NCBI GenBank assembly: GCA_002633005.1
Contig: NMRA01000004.1
Span: 1,253,066 to 1,317,065 of the forward strand
Origin: Phoronis australis
Taxonomy: Eukaryota > Phoronida > Phoronidae
Direction of reading: 5' to 3'
DNA length: 64,000 nt
Shown here: piece after piece, positions 46,158-57,744 of the stretch
Layout: every line of letters begins with the position of its first letter
How positions within the stretch are numbered: position 1 is the first letter of the stretch
Notes under the pieces: model-generated
Databases searched by the model: none
Told to the model about the DNA's origin: nothing
What the model saw: only the letters and a program-made list of their open reading frames with translations
Program-made: the position numbers and the translations under genes

Positions 46158-46680
46158 TACGTATTGCCAAAGTTATGCACGTATATAAACAAAACGAGCT
46201 TGGCGATACATTACTTTCCCATTGCAGACCAGTATCCACTCTTCATGGCTTGTCTAAAATATTTGAAAAAGTTGTACATGCACTATTTTTGTTCTTTTTA
46301 CAAGCCAACATTATTCTTTAGAAACATAAATATAGTTTTAGCAAAACATTTCAACTGAACTAGCTACACCTGAACTTATCAACAATATGCACAATTTTCT
46401 TCTAAATGACACAACCATGTTAATTGGTTTATCAAATTAATTTGACACCATAGACCATACCATTTCACGACGCAATTAAGCCCTTCACATCATGGTAAAA
46501 TGCTTGAAATCGGTTACCATCAATTTTGGTATGGTACTTAAAGTATTTCTTCTTCAATTAGTGTACTTTAATCGAGAAATAAACGCAAAAATTATTTAAA
46601 ACATTTTGTGTGACGTCATCAGTGGATCCGGTCTCCCCCGTTGTGTTATTCTACAACCGCCGCCAGCCGTAATGGTTTCA
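46158..46680 (+). pseudogene. LINE reverse transcriptase, N-terminal part, degraded
   Basis: Around 46175 the frame gives KVMHVYKQNE and LSHCRPVSTLHGLSKIFEKVV, matching the NYRPISLL-SKIFEK motif of non-LTR RTs. A shifted frame near 46440 reads GLSN-FDTIDHTI, the LDLSKAFDTIDH motif. A further frame near 46620 may be the start of the GVPQGS block. Stops and shifts throughout; the YADD box is gone. Confidence 0.55.
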
Positions 46681-48250
46681 AAAATTGAGATAGACTGGTA
46701 TTATGAAAAGTTGCATGTGCGGAGTATGCAGTAATTGCAATCGCACAGACAGTTTCTGAAAGACCCTAATGGCACAGGTTCGTGCGTCGGACACGGGTAT
46801 GGCAGTGCACGGTGGAGCACCCAGGGTGACTCGGGGGGGGGGGCTCATTTGGCCAAGTGGGCAAAAAGGTCCGCCTCAGACGCAAAAACTCCCAGAAATG
46901 AGGCAAAAGACCACTAAAAAGACGCAGACGCACAGTGTACCCCGTTTTTTTTAAACCTGCCGATATTTTCAGAAAAAGGTTCACATCAACAGAAATTCGA
47001 GCCCCCCACCATACCCACATATTGAAGGCTGGGTGCGCGCATGGTTCAGAGGCCACGCTGTGCTCAGCCCATTTTGAAGAAGCGTGCTTCGATTCGTCGC
47101 AGAAACGAAAATTTGATGAAGGTTTCTCCAATGTGTATGTGTATTTGACGAAGAGAATTTGTATTGTGTTGTGCCATTGCTTGGAACGTAATTGTCAGAC
47201 TCATTTTTGAGTATAAGCCTCAGAATCAACTGTGACTGAGATAATGAACGTGGTTGCAGTAAATGTCCACCAGTCTACTCTTGTTCAAGATTTTGTGGGA
47301 ATGCATGCTATCCACGTATACGTCAATGTCCAAATGTAGAAAATGGGATGTGGATGCCAGGCAAATAGTTTGAGGTCACGACCTCAGCCGGCACAGAGGT
47401 TTGAGTGGGACCCTGGACTGAAATAAAAGACGAATCACACCGGTGCAAAGCTTTTCATGATTTTGGAACAGACAAGACAGAAAAGCCATAGTTTATTTAC
47501 CAGAAATAAAACACAGTTAGCAACACTGTAATTAGATATGAACGTTTCTGGCAAACGCACTAGGCATTCGAAGAAATGAAATCAATGTCCGCAATTCGCG
47601 ACTGGGCTTTGACAGTCGGGCTAAAATCTTCGCTTAGATTCACAGTCCGAGAACCATATGTTACCCGACCCTGAAGTGGTTAGAAAATTAAATCGTGATG
47701 CAATAAAGGCTTTAATTACGACTTTGAAATCAGGCCTGTTTGCAGAGTAGGCTTCGAGTCGGCTTCACTCGCCGAAGACGCCGGTGCGGAAGGCCGGATC
47801 GAGTTCGTAAGGTCTCAAACACGCAAAGTCTGCAAATATGGCGAGGTCTAATTGTTTTACGTATGATCTGAGTGTCGTCTTCACCCCATCTCCATTCCTG
47901 TCTTCATGATACTAATTGTTAAGCTCGGTTTCTAAATCTTCGTAACTTACAAAATCAATACTATCCACCATTGCACATGTACTGTCAACTGATTAACGTC
48001 TTCCACTGGTGACATCAATTGGCGGGAAACCACAAAATCATTGATTTTTCTTTAAAATTCAAAATTCCTTAATTATTTCTCAAAAGAAGCACTTATTTAG
48101 TTAGATTTTATTATATACGGTCCAAAATCTCTAAAAGTACAAAAATCTATTGTAGGAAGGCTTTAAACTACACGGTATGAAATAACCAATACTAAATTAA
48201 AATAGTTCACAAGTTATCTTAAATCACAGATAGTAGTATATTTGTTACGA
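46681..48250. other. Stretch with a THAP-like scrap and a GC-richer island
   Basis: Besides the THAP-like fragment (47020-47140), 47740-47830 is a CpG-richer island that stands out from its AT-rich surroundings. Both strands have short open frames there but no recognisable protein. A G-run lies near 46836-46845. Confidence 0.3.
47020..47140 (+). pseudogene. THAP-like zinc finger, C-terminal fragment
   Basis: The frame reads GSEATLCSAHFEEACFD. The LCSxHF-x4-CF pattern is the second half of a THAP domain (C-x2-H and the following aromatic). The first half was not found upstream, and the following residues show no known domain. Probably a transposase relic. Confidence 0.35.
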
Positions 48251-48254
48251 TAAT

Positions 48255-48570
48255 CACAGCTCATCTCTCGTTCAAATCACAACAGGTGTGCCTCACAACT
48301 CTATCCTAGGTCCACTACTGCTCTCACTCTATGTAAACAATTTACACTTTTCCACCAATGAGGATGTTTCTACGTACGCTGACGTCACTTCCCTCATAAC
48401 ACCTAGTGCATAAACACAAGATACACTAATATCAATAACTCGGCAGTTCTTCATGCAGAACTCTCTCTTCTAAACATTGAATTGTAGAAAACAGCTGACG
48501 CTATTTTTGTGAACGCATATCTACATCGCTCCTACTAAAACCAGAAATTACTACGGTAATACGCAAAAGT
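48255..48570 (+). pseudogene. LINE reverse transcriptase catalytic region, inactive
   Basis: The frame 48255-48413 reads ITTGVPHNSILGPLLLSLYVNNL and then VSTYADVTSLI, i.e. the GVPQGSILGPLLF-xxYIND and YADD motifs with Val in place of the second catalytic Asp. The next residues in another frame (HAELSLLNIEL, then NAYL) fit the region after YADD. Dead copy. Confidence 0.65.
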
Positions 48571-48765
48571 GTGGACTTTGGCCAGAAGAAAGTGATACTT
48601 TACACCTATAAGACGCTGGAAGGTTGGTCAAACTTGATTAGACTAAGTGAAAACAGACATTGAGGCAGTTCCATAACCTAGCTGCTATAGGGTTACCTAC
48701 AAAGAGGTATCAGAGCTCCGTGCCCGCCTGCAGTGTATATACAGGTTACGTAACAATAACAAATC

Positions 48766-49336
48766 GTGCCAGGAGGTAAAGGCACACCTGGTGCAGGCGG
48801 GACCTGCGACTGGCTTGCGCAACCGGACCTTATACCTTCATATATGACCCAAACCGAAAGTAATCCACGTGATATATTTAACAGAGTACTCCTTGAGCAA
48901 ATGAATGCAAAATTTGAGAAAGTGAGAAACGATTTGTCTGGTAAAATAGAATCCCTAAGTCGTCAATGCAAGCAAGTTAAGCACGAAAATGTTGATTTGA
49001 GACAACAGGTGGCGCACTTCGAAAACAAGGTGGACGGACGACTTAGAGAACAGATCTAGACGGGACAACTTAGTTTTTCAGGGCATTCCCGAGGGAAATT
49101 CTGAATCATGGGAAGAAGTGGAAACTGCAGTAAAGGAACTAGTCAATAACCACCTAGCGGACATTGTAGTCAACAAACTAGCCTTAAACTCTCCCAAGCC
49201 GAGACCAAACGAATGCTTTTCAATCATTCACAAAAACACATTACAAATGAAAGCATCTAAAAATCCACAATTTTATAAAAAAAATTTTACCTTCAATCAA
49301 ATTTCTCGGAATGCGCTTGGACAACCACCTCGGTAA
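48766..49336 (+). pseudogene. LINE ORF1-like protein, frameshifted
   Basis: The first frame has about 97 codons and ends at 49059; it contains a coiled-coil-like segment (LLEQMNAKFEKVRNDL and ESLSRQCKQVKHEN). A one-base shift near 49045 leads to ENRSRRDNLVFQGIPEG and WEEVETAVKELVNNHL. Coiled coil followed by RSRRxNLVFxGIPE is the signature of the RNA-binding ORF1 protein of L1/CR1-like LINEs. It sits downstream of an RT scrap rather than upstream, so they are separate insertions. Confidence 0.65.
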
Positions 49337-49339
49337 GAG

Positions 49340-51500
49340 CAAACACGTTCAAGAAATATCAAATAAGAGGTCAAAAACTTTTGAGTGTTATCAATACTTA
49401 AAAGGATACCCGTTTTGATGATTTCAACCAATCCTCATTCTGTCACTTGATGACGCATCATAGGCGTCAATCGTCCAATTAAAGGCAGGAATCAACTAAA
49501 AAAAACTCATACTCCCTGTGTCTCAAATTGGACATTATGGTCCTTGGCGCGTGGTCTTTGCCACAGTTGCCGTGTGATTCGCTACAAGTGTAGGTTACAC
49601 TTGCCCCTTTACCAGACTTTAAATTTTCCTCCAAACGTTTGATGGTTGTAGAGTGTTACAGAGCATTATTTTGTTTGAGGCAACCGGATGGGAAAGTCGG
49701 TTTTAGTAGCTGTTAATAGGCCTACACCGGGTTTAGTATCTTTTTTTTCCTAAACACGATAAACTTTTGATTTATGCCAGTACTTGCTAGGGATTTAACG
49801 ACTGCTGTCGCCTAAAAACTTTACAAAAGAAAGCAACCAGAAACATAACAGATTCACATTTTTCGCTCATAACAGGTCATTGTTAAAATCTCTAGACCTT
49901 CTGTCTTGATTAAATTTCCCTGTTTTAAAGCTTTTTGAAACTTCTAATAACTTTCTTCAGTTTTTTTTTTTTCACCAATACCGAACACCGCCACAAACGA
50001 ATAGCAAATAGGCCTTCGAAGTAGAAACCAGAAATAAGAAATATTTATTGTATGTAGGCCTTGGTCTCTTAATACAGTTTACCCTACAATGATAAAATTT
50101 CAGATCTTAGCACTGTTGCTCTTGAAATGCATAGCGCCTGGTTTTTTGGTTCACAAGATCATGATTTTGAAATAATCAAACTACTCGGGCATTAGCAGGG
50201 GCGGATCCAGGATTTTTAGTTATGGAGGCAGGGCAGAGAATTAGCCAGGATTTTGTCTGTCAGACATTCGCACCCCCCCCCCCCCATTGCGAAATGGAAT
50301 CTGGGAGAGTTTTAGGTGGGGGCATGGCCACTGATTAGCTGTCATATTCATCAGCCTTCGAAGTTCAACACTTTCATTACTGATGTCCCAACTTTACGTC
50401 CCGCAGTACTTATACCAGTTAGCAACAGGTCCAAATGCACCCGCAGGCACTTTCCGTTTCTAAAAAACAACAATTCTGATTAAATTCACACTCGCTCAAT
50501 TTACGTATTTTCTAAAACCTTTAAATATTCATGTTAAGTAATTGCTCTGAATAGAACGAAATGAGCTGCTTACTTACAGAAATAGATATCCTCAGATTAG
50601 TCTCTTATTAGTTTACATACTTAACACATCAATGTGATGAATATATCACTTGTCAATTTCTCTCTCATTTGTTTGTTTAATTGTGCATAACTTACTCAAT
50701 ATGTCTTATTTTCAAGAGCTTTAGCCATCGTCAACAGTTGAACAACGCGTACTTAAAATAAACGATGAAATTGTGCTGTGCCTAAAAAGTTCAAAATCTG
50801 CTATTTCTGTGAATTATTAACACCTTGCTTTTTCCATTAGATTAAATATTTCTTAATTTATACCTTATTTTCAATTATGCAATTTAATTCATGTACACTG
50901 TATTAATTTCACATGGTCTTAGGGGTCTGATGTTAACGGTTTGATACCTTCCAAGGGCCACCAACCAACCGTTTTGGAATATCGATTATGTGTATTTTTT
51001 GTATTATGGTTTTGAATAAAAAGACATGGCGTGACAAAACAATTCGCAGAAACTGATCTCACGTAGTAATGAAGTGTCAGTTTTTTCAAAGCCCTGAAAT
51101 CATCTCCAATTTGTTTAAGCAACAGTTTGCGGCCAATATCAAATCTGCAAATGGCCTAAACAAAAACCTGCTTTTGTGATGCGAAGCTGTATGTTACTGC
51201 TTTAAGCCTGACAGGGTTTCAGACACCGCTGGTTTGCACTAATGCGGTGATGGGCCACTGGAAACACGTTTGGCGCGGTCACACCAGGCTAGTTGTGTTG
51301 CCGGAAGCCGACGACGGGAAGATTAAACAATTTGAATTCCACGTAGCTGACGCGTAAGTGGCGACAACTGGAGCGGTCCACTGTCGCAGTGCTGTTAGTG
51401 CAACTCGGAGATGCTTCTCAGTAGAAACCAACCTTTAACCAACAGAATGGGAGCTCGCAGTAATTTTCAGTAAAAAGTACCTTCCATCGCAAAAGTCAAC
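49340..51500. other. Stretch of diverged repeats, no gene
   Basis: The part at 51055-51150 resembles the right end of MITE family B (AAGTGTCAGT, CAAAGCCC, AACAGTTTG, CAATATCA). 49690-49790 resembles 54830-54890. At 50190-50214 is an AGGGGCGGATCCAGGATTTT terminus typical of hAT-derived repeats, followed by a C-run (50272-50284). No protein frame was found. Confidence 0.4.
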
Positions 51501-51560
51501 TTTTTATTTAGACCATTTGCCGTTATGAACATAGTCTCAAGTTGCTCCTTGTTCAAAAAG
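51501..51560. mobile_element. Left end of MITE family B, next to a LINE insertion
   Basis: TTTTTATTTAGACCATTTGC and TAGTCTCAAGTTGCTCCTTG match the ends at 21321 and 54421. Ten bases later a LINE is inserted, so the remainder of this copy is displaced or lost. Confidence 0.5.
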
Positions 51561-51570
51561 GAAATCATTT

Positions 51571-52425
51571 AATTCGAATTGCAATCTTCACAGGACCACA
51601 TTTACTTTCAAGGTAATAAACAATGTCAACAACGTGTCTGTCAAAAAATATTTGATCTATATACTAGACAAGGCCATCGTAGTGATTTGAGATCCTCCAC
51701 CCCATATGCAATTCCTCCGTCGTTCAGTCAGGCATTCAGAAGGTCTACAGTCATGATGTGCATCAACAACTGGAATTCTCATCCAGTCTCTGTTAAGGAC
51801 AGCAACTCTTTTACGAGTATAAAAAATAATTTTAGAACTGTTTTTCATAATTTTGATAACTCAACACCCTTGACTCAATTCTCCCTTACCCTCGATAACG
51901 AAATAGCATTGTACAGATCAAGATGTGGCCTTTTCCTCAACTCTGACAAGTTCAGGCACAACTTTAGTAATGTCTCTCCAAACGGAAATGTGGTGACCAT
52001 CAATCTTATCCTCATATTTTCTTCAAATGTCCCCTCATCGAATCCCTGAGAGACTCGCTCTTTCGTGCACTTATTGATAACCAATCAATTGATAACGCTC
52101 TCAATTCTTGTAATAATATCCCTACTATAGTTACATTATTACTGAATGGTAATCCTAACCTTGACTTCGTTCTCAACGAATTCCTCCTAAGCAACGTTAG
52201 CAAATTTTTATGTACCGTTTATCAATATTGTTGCATCTGATTTCCCTACATGAATCTGTACATATTTTTGTTTTTATATATCTGTAATAGCATATCTAAG
52301 TATTGGAATACTTATTTTAGATACTACTTAGTTGTATATACCTCTATGGGTTTGTTATTATTTCTTTGTATGTTCTGTGTATCTTTCAATAAATATATAT
52401 CACTTAAAAAAAAAAAAATTCGAAT
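51571..52425 (+). mobile_element. 5'-truncated LINE with poly(A) tail and target duplication
   Basis: A 9-bp direct repeat AATTCGAAT (51571-51579 and 52417-52425) flanks the insert. The insert codes from its first bases for the C-terminal part of a LINE protein (LYTRQGHRSDLRSS, YAIPPSFSQAFRRST, NNWNSHPVSVK) and, after one frameshift near 51990, a cysteine-bearing tail (FKCPLIESLRDSL). It ends with AATAAA (52388-52393) and 13 A's (52406-52418). These are the hallmarks of target-primed reverse transcription. The same family occurs on the minus strand at 63196-64000. Confidence 0.85.
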
Positions 52426-53281
52426 GAACGGACACCTCATTTTTCCTGGGATCAGGCTCCACAAGTTTCGGTACTACGACGTTCCAGTTCTTGGCAAACG
52501 TGGAAATCACTTCTCATCCGAGTTAGGAGAGCGGCAAGTGGTCAAAACAAAAGCTCGCTTCGTGGACGGAACGCGGGTTTTATAGCCGTTTTCAAAAGGT
52601 CTATCAAGAAGTTTGATGAAGGACACATGCACCGTCCTCTCCGTTGTTGCTGCCATTAAATATTAAGAAAAAATCCTATCTCCAGGCAATTCACCCGGAC
52701 AGTGACACGCAAGCTTCGTGCGTCTACTTAATCTTTCATGAATTGTAGATTTCCATGAAGATGACTTTTTGTGTGCTCCCAAGTCAGTCAGTCATTGGGA
52801 GTCCTCGAGATTAAATGGGAATGATGCAACCCTATTTGTCGTCGTCAGGTATGTAAAGGTGAGTACACGTAATTTTGTGAAAACACACAATATTTTGTCA
52901 CAGAATGGAATTTGCGTTTTGATTGAGGGGCATCTCGAGTTTGAGATTAGTTGAGCACAGCCTTTAAAAGTTGATCTAATTATTTATGTAACAAAGCCGT
53001 GCATGAACGCAATAAAACGTCTTTAAAAATAAAATATTAACCGGTAACGATACACTCCATCAGTGACAAGTCATCCCAGACGGACTAGTATGACGTAAGC
53101 ACCGGTCCAATGACCGTAATGCAATTTTAATTCGCAACAGAGGCACAGATAAATGGATCAGATCCTGAAATGAAATCTTCGATTTTGAACCTGAACTCTG
53201 ACTTAATTTTGATATTTTTTCAATTGACTAAATTTAACTGTGTTTTATTCTATGTTTCAATACATTGTGATAGCCTTTAAT
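52426..53281. other. Stretch without recognisable features
   Basis: No protein-like frame or clear element. Confidence 0.3.
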
Positions 53282-54076
53282 TTAAGGAGGAATGGAACCC
53301 AAAAGCTCGCCAAAATATCTTTTAAACAATGCTTGACAAAAGTACCTTCTCGCAACGTCTACTACAGAGATATTCACATTCCCTTGTGAGGGAATTTCCT
53401 GAAAGAATCAGAAATCAGAAATTTTTGAAATTCGAAATTCGCGACAAGGAGAAACTCTGTATTCACCACATAGTTTCTAATCTTCTTGCCACTGATGATA
53501 AATGCGCGCATGTGCTCACAGTCATTTGTCAAACAGCTGCCTGACAAGATGACTATTAACGGCACATTACCATTGTGTGATCGCACTCCGAATCTGAGGT
53601 CGGCAGCACAGTATTAAACAAGCCAGCGAAGCAAGGGATTTCCCAAAAAGAATTCCAAGTGCATTTTGAAATATATTTGAATAATGCGATACTTTTATAA
53701 CAAATTTTAAACAGTTAGGACTTACGTCAATTGCTTCATAATCGGGCTGGTTGCTGCTTGAAGCCGCTATTGTTTTATTTACGTCATAGACCAAGGTCAT
53801 GCTTTCCATATAAGGGAAATGTGCTACGTCTACGTCTTACCATACCAAATATGGAGACGTGCTTTACCCAGTGGAAGGAAAAAAAAAGTGGTGAGCTGTT
53901 GACAGATGTATTCTTTGAAATTTGAAACTAAAAAAATTGATTTGACATCAACAGACACTCAAACTTTTTACGAACGAACCGTAAAAATTCCTGGAGAACA
54001 GGTTGAACTCTGTTTCAGTGGCAAGGAACCACTTTGAATAATGCAATTCAGTTTTTCGCGTTCCAGGCCTCCTTAA
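53282..54076 (-). mobile_element. TTAA-ended non-autonomous DNA transposon (family R1), best-kept copy
   Basis: 795 bp, bounded by TTAAGGAGG and CCTCCTTAA, with imperfect inverted ends (GGAGGAATGGAACCCAAAAG against the complement of CGCGTTCCAGGCCTCC). It is full-length similar, inverted, to 5372-6074, and internally to 15788-16358. No transposase frame. Confidence 0.7.
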
Positions 54077-54420
54077 GTATTTTTGTTATGTCTCTTAACG
54101 ATCTTCCCTATTTTTGCTCTGTGGATTATCAACAAATGCAAAGAGTTTAAGCGATTATATATTAAAATCGTTAACTAACAACTCTGCCGTGCAATTAATG
54201 AATTCTTCCTCAAGGGGTACTTCCAAGTTATTCGGATCCACACAGATTAAAAATATGTGAGGTTGGATGTGATTTCTGAGTTCGAAAGGACCAGAAACTT
54301 CGTTGTCACTTGTTTGTGGGCTCTGTAAGTTGGCTTGTCACGTCATATGATTTTATACGTTGAGCACGATCGCAAGTCAATTAAAGCGGCTATGAACCGG
54401 CATTCCGCCAAGAAGGAAAT

Positions 54421-54720
54421 TTTTGATTTAGACATCTTACCAATAAAACATTGGTCTCAGCTTGTTCCTTACTTAGATGCGAAGTGATTTTTGGGTGTGT
54501 CAAAAGATGAGAGCTTGTTATTCCTTCATGCCATGCCCGGAACATAAAATGACACGTGACACGCCACGTACGTCACATAAAATGACACGTGACAGGTCAA
54601 AAGGGGGAGCCTGGTCTTTAGCAATAACGAGATGTCAGTCCTTTCAAAGCCCAGTTCCTGAAGTCACGTGACATTTGACTGAGGAACAGTTTGAGATCAA
54701 TATCATGGTCTATATCAACA
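54421..54720. mobile_element. MITE family B, apparently complete copy
   Basis: The left end (TTGATTTAGACATCTTACC, then TTGGTCTCAGCTTGTTCCTT) and the right end (GGAACAGTTTGAGATCAAT, then GGTCTATATCAAC) are inverted copies over about 50 bp with mismatches. Inside, the 19-bp phrase CATAAAATGACACGTGACA occurs twice (about 54543 and 54578). Related ends lie at 21321, 51055 and 51501. No coding capacity. Confidence 0.6.
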
Positions 54721-56583
54721 GTTCTTGTTTTGTTGGACGGCGCGTTTATTGCCACTTCAACTAATTCTAGAATATTTCCAATCCCATTGTAACGTTAATT
54801 GGTTTAAGTAGAACGTTAGATTTTCTCGGAAGTTTTGGGATTTATACCAGGTTTAATATTCTTAACACGCATAATTTTGAAAGCTGCACCTCGTCCTATT
54901 AGCAGACTGAAAACAAAAATCGAGTTAGGTCTTTTAATCTCATAAAATCTGTCCCGTAACATTGCTTACCGTGTTAGGATGCTGTTCCCGCTGCCAGCAA
55001 GGGCATCAAAACCACCAACGACTGAATCTATTGGGGCTGGCTGATCCTAAAATTGGGACTTGAGTTACTAGCGGAAATGGAATCCTATCAAGGTAAGGAC
55101 TGATTCTATGAAAGTAACAGTCTAATACGATTTTCGTTATTTCGACACCTACATGTAAATAAGGTGAAAGTTCAATAAAACCATCTAAATTCTGAACATT
55201 ACTTGACGGATGTCCAAACAGTGGAATGAAAACATCTTCTCTGATGGCATTCTCTCATTTGCCCTTTCCTCAGGGTGGCAATACGTCACCTTGACAACTA
55301 CGTTGGCTGTTACACGCAGTAGGAGTGCAAGATCTGTATATCTACAGCCACTGCCAGCGTATCAACTTATGGGCACGTGACCTTCAGTTTTGACATGGGT
55401 GTGGTGATTCATTCCAAAGTTTTGCATATTAGGGCTCACTAAATTCACACGGACACGCATTGTTCTCCGTCTATGAAATCGAAACTTCTAAAATAACCCA
55501 AGATCATTAATATACTCATAAAATATTTATATAAGAAATCCTGTACTAATTGATTTGTTTTATTGAGTTAAAAGAACAAAATAGAATAGGCCTGAATTCA
55601 TTACGATTTACCTGACCTCCGACCCATACAAATATGTACCAAGTTGACTGGTACGTGCATCAGTCAAACACTCACTAATATTCCGTCTCAGATTGACATA
55701 GCTTTTGATTTAAAGTTTACAAAGCCTTTCAAAAATTGAACACAGCTGGTCTTGAAGAAATCTCAACCTCCGGGTCATTTATATAGGTATGATGCAGTTA
55801 ACTTTTTACTAAATCTGACTGGACCAGACACTGGATAAGTTTATTATTTATAAATCAGGAAGTAGAAATGTTTTTCGAATCTTTAGAACCTTCCAAATCG
55901 AATCTGTGTTTTCAATTCAGAGGCAAAGAGAACTGCGAACATAATTTTACCCAATAGATCCTCCCACTCAATGTGTTTACCGATTGTGCAGCTAAACAGG
56001 ATCATATTTAAAGAAGAATTACACAGTTTCAAAAACACGTGAGTTAAGGCACGTTTTCTTGCAAAATTCCAAGGAACGGCTGCAGGTCAATTACCACATA
56101 AACAAAACAACACGAGACACTTGGGAATTGCACGTGAATGTAACACGCAATTATTCCATAAATGTGAGAAGAGGTATTGCTCATGATTGACTGTTAGCCT
56201 TATAGAAAATGATAATTAATCAACTACCTGGTGCCTTATCCAAAATTCATGACTTTACGACGGGAGAGCTTGCAAACGGTATGTGATAATGTATTGGAAA
56301 ACTCGTATAGAGCTACAACAGACTATTATCTGAGAGAATGTAACGTGGGCATTACATAATTTAAAAGATTTTTTCACACATATTTGAGAAGGGAAGATTT
56401 CCTCGACGTCTATCGACCATCGTCTTCCTTTATTTCCTGATTAAACCAAAAGTAGCGTGATAATTTTTTACACTAGGAAAAAACGTCAAAATGGGTGAGC
56501 TCCATTTTAAATGTTGGATTATCTTCCTTCCAGGAAAATATTGTGCTACTGCCTTCCACAATTGGCGTGACTAGCTATTGGAA
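54721..56583. other. Upstream region of the membrane-protein gene
   Basis: 54960-55200 resembles 6440-6620 and is a diverged repeat. The rest is AT-rich without recognisable frames. A good acceptor (TTATCTTCCTTCCAG, AG at 56532-56533) just before the gene suggests an upstream non-coding exon that could not be placed. Confidence 0.35.
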
Positions 56584-57735
56584 ATGAATGAATCTCTGGA
56601 TTCGAAGGATGGTTCCACGCAAATCAACGGAGAAATTTCCACAACGAACGAACCAAGGTCTTCAGCGAATACTGATAAGAGCACGTCTCCTTTGTGGATA
56701 CCTTATGTTTGTCTGTCATTGTTTATACTTCTCGTTTTCTTTCTCTCTTTCTTGCACTATCGTAGGCAGTTAAGAATAAAAAGGAACGTGAAGTTATCTC
56801 CAGCGGATGACGCCGAGAATCCAGTTTCTGAACCAGCATACAAGTGGAAAAAGGTAAACAGTTCAGCGACGTCTAAGCGACAAGCAGAATCAAAAACTAC
56901 TGCATTGCCATTTACAGATAGACTAAAAATGTTCAGTTCAGCTACAAATGGCAGTGTTGTCAATGACAAAAAGGGTTTGTCGTTTTTAGACAAGGTGAAG
57001 GCTCAAATTGCTCAAGAGGAGAGCGAAAATAATCACCTGGCTAGCGGCAGTAGTGCTAACTCGGTGTCGTCGTTACTAAGTGGAGTTAACCACAAAGAGA
57101 TCTCCAGTAGAGGAGAGGAAACCACGAAGGAATCTGTAGAAGGTAAAGGGAACGCAGAAGCTGATGTAGATACCATAGACATTCCTAAAATGGGTACATG
57201 CAAGAGCAACTCTATTGACCTGTCGACAAATGAAAACTCGCCTCGGGGACATCTTGCCACAAGTACAAATTGTAACAGTTTCCCTGTTTCCCCATCAGAG
57301 CAAATGTCTGAATTTAAACAAGTTTCCAACCAAACAGACCGCAAATCAAATGCAACTAAACAAGACATTGAAATTGTCGCGGCTTGTGAAGATATCGCCA
57401 AGCGTAAACAAGCAAAACGCCTTGGAAGGAAGACCAAATCGTCAGATGTATTCAGTGGAGAAAGCTATAACGAAATTACAGGTGAATCACGCTCGAGTTG
57501 TCGAAGTTCACCGGATCTCCCTCCTCTACAAGAGACTGTTAGTAGATGTAGCAGTTCGTCAAACCTGTCTCCCTTGCCGCCAATTGTGGAGCGGTCGATG
57601 CGATTCAGTAAAGGATCATCTCTCCAAAGTTTGTTTGAAGTAGAGGAGTGCGGAATCAATGGTGTCCCACATAATCAGACATCATTTCGCTTTCCGCCAG
57701 TGCGAAATCGAAAATCCTTGGTGGATATTGATTAA
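56584..57735 (+). CDS. Single-pass membrane protein with a Ser-rich cytoplasmic tail, function unknown
   Basis: An uninterrupted 383-codon frame, the longest host-like one in the window. The first ATG is at 56584; a stop in the same frame at 56572 rules out a longer start, and an acceptor at 56533 could place this in a second exon with a short 5' leader. Residues 1-36 are polar, Ser/Thr/Asn-rich and lack a signal peptide. Residues 37-57 are a membrane helix (LWIPYVCLSLFILLVFF core) followed by RR, predicting N-outside, C-inside. The remaining 325 residues are hydrophilic, Ser-rich and probably disordered, with a basic stretch (KRKQAKRLGRK-like), a Pro-Leu segment (SPDLPPLQE, NLSPLPPIVE) and the ending NRKSLVDID. 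I recognise no family. It lacks the motifs of any transposon protein, and codon use looks like a real gene. Confidence 0.65.
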   Translation: MNESLDSKDGSTQINGEISTTNEPRSSANTDKSTSPLWIPYVCLSLFILLVFFLSFLHYRRQLRIKRNVKLSPADDAENPVSEPAYKWKKVNSSATSKRQAESKTTALPFTDRLKMFSSATNGSVVNDKKGLSFLDKVKAQIAQEESENNHLASGSSANSVSSLLSGVNHKEISSRGEETTKESVEGKGNAEADVDTIDIPKMGTCKSNSIDLSTNENSPRGHLATSTNCNSFPVSPSEQMSEFKQVSNQTDRKSNATKQDIEIVAACEDIAKRKQAKRLGRKTKSSDVFSGESYNEITGESRSSCRSSPDLPPLQETVSRCSSSSNLSPLPPIVERSMRFSKGSSLQSLFEVEECGINGVPHNQTSFRFPPVRNRKSLVDID

Positions 57736-57744
57736 TATGTGTTT

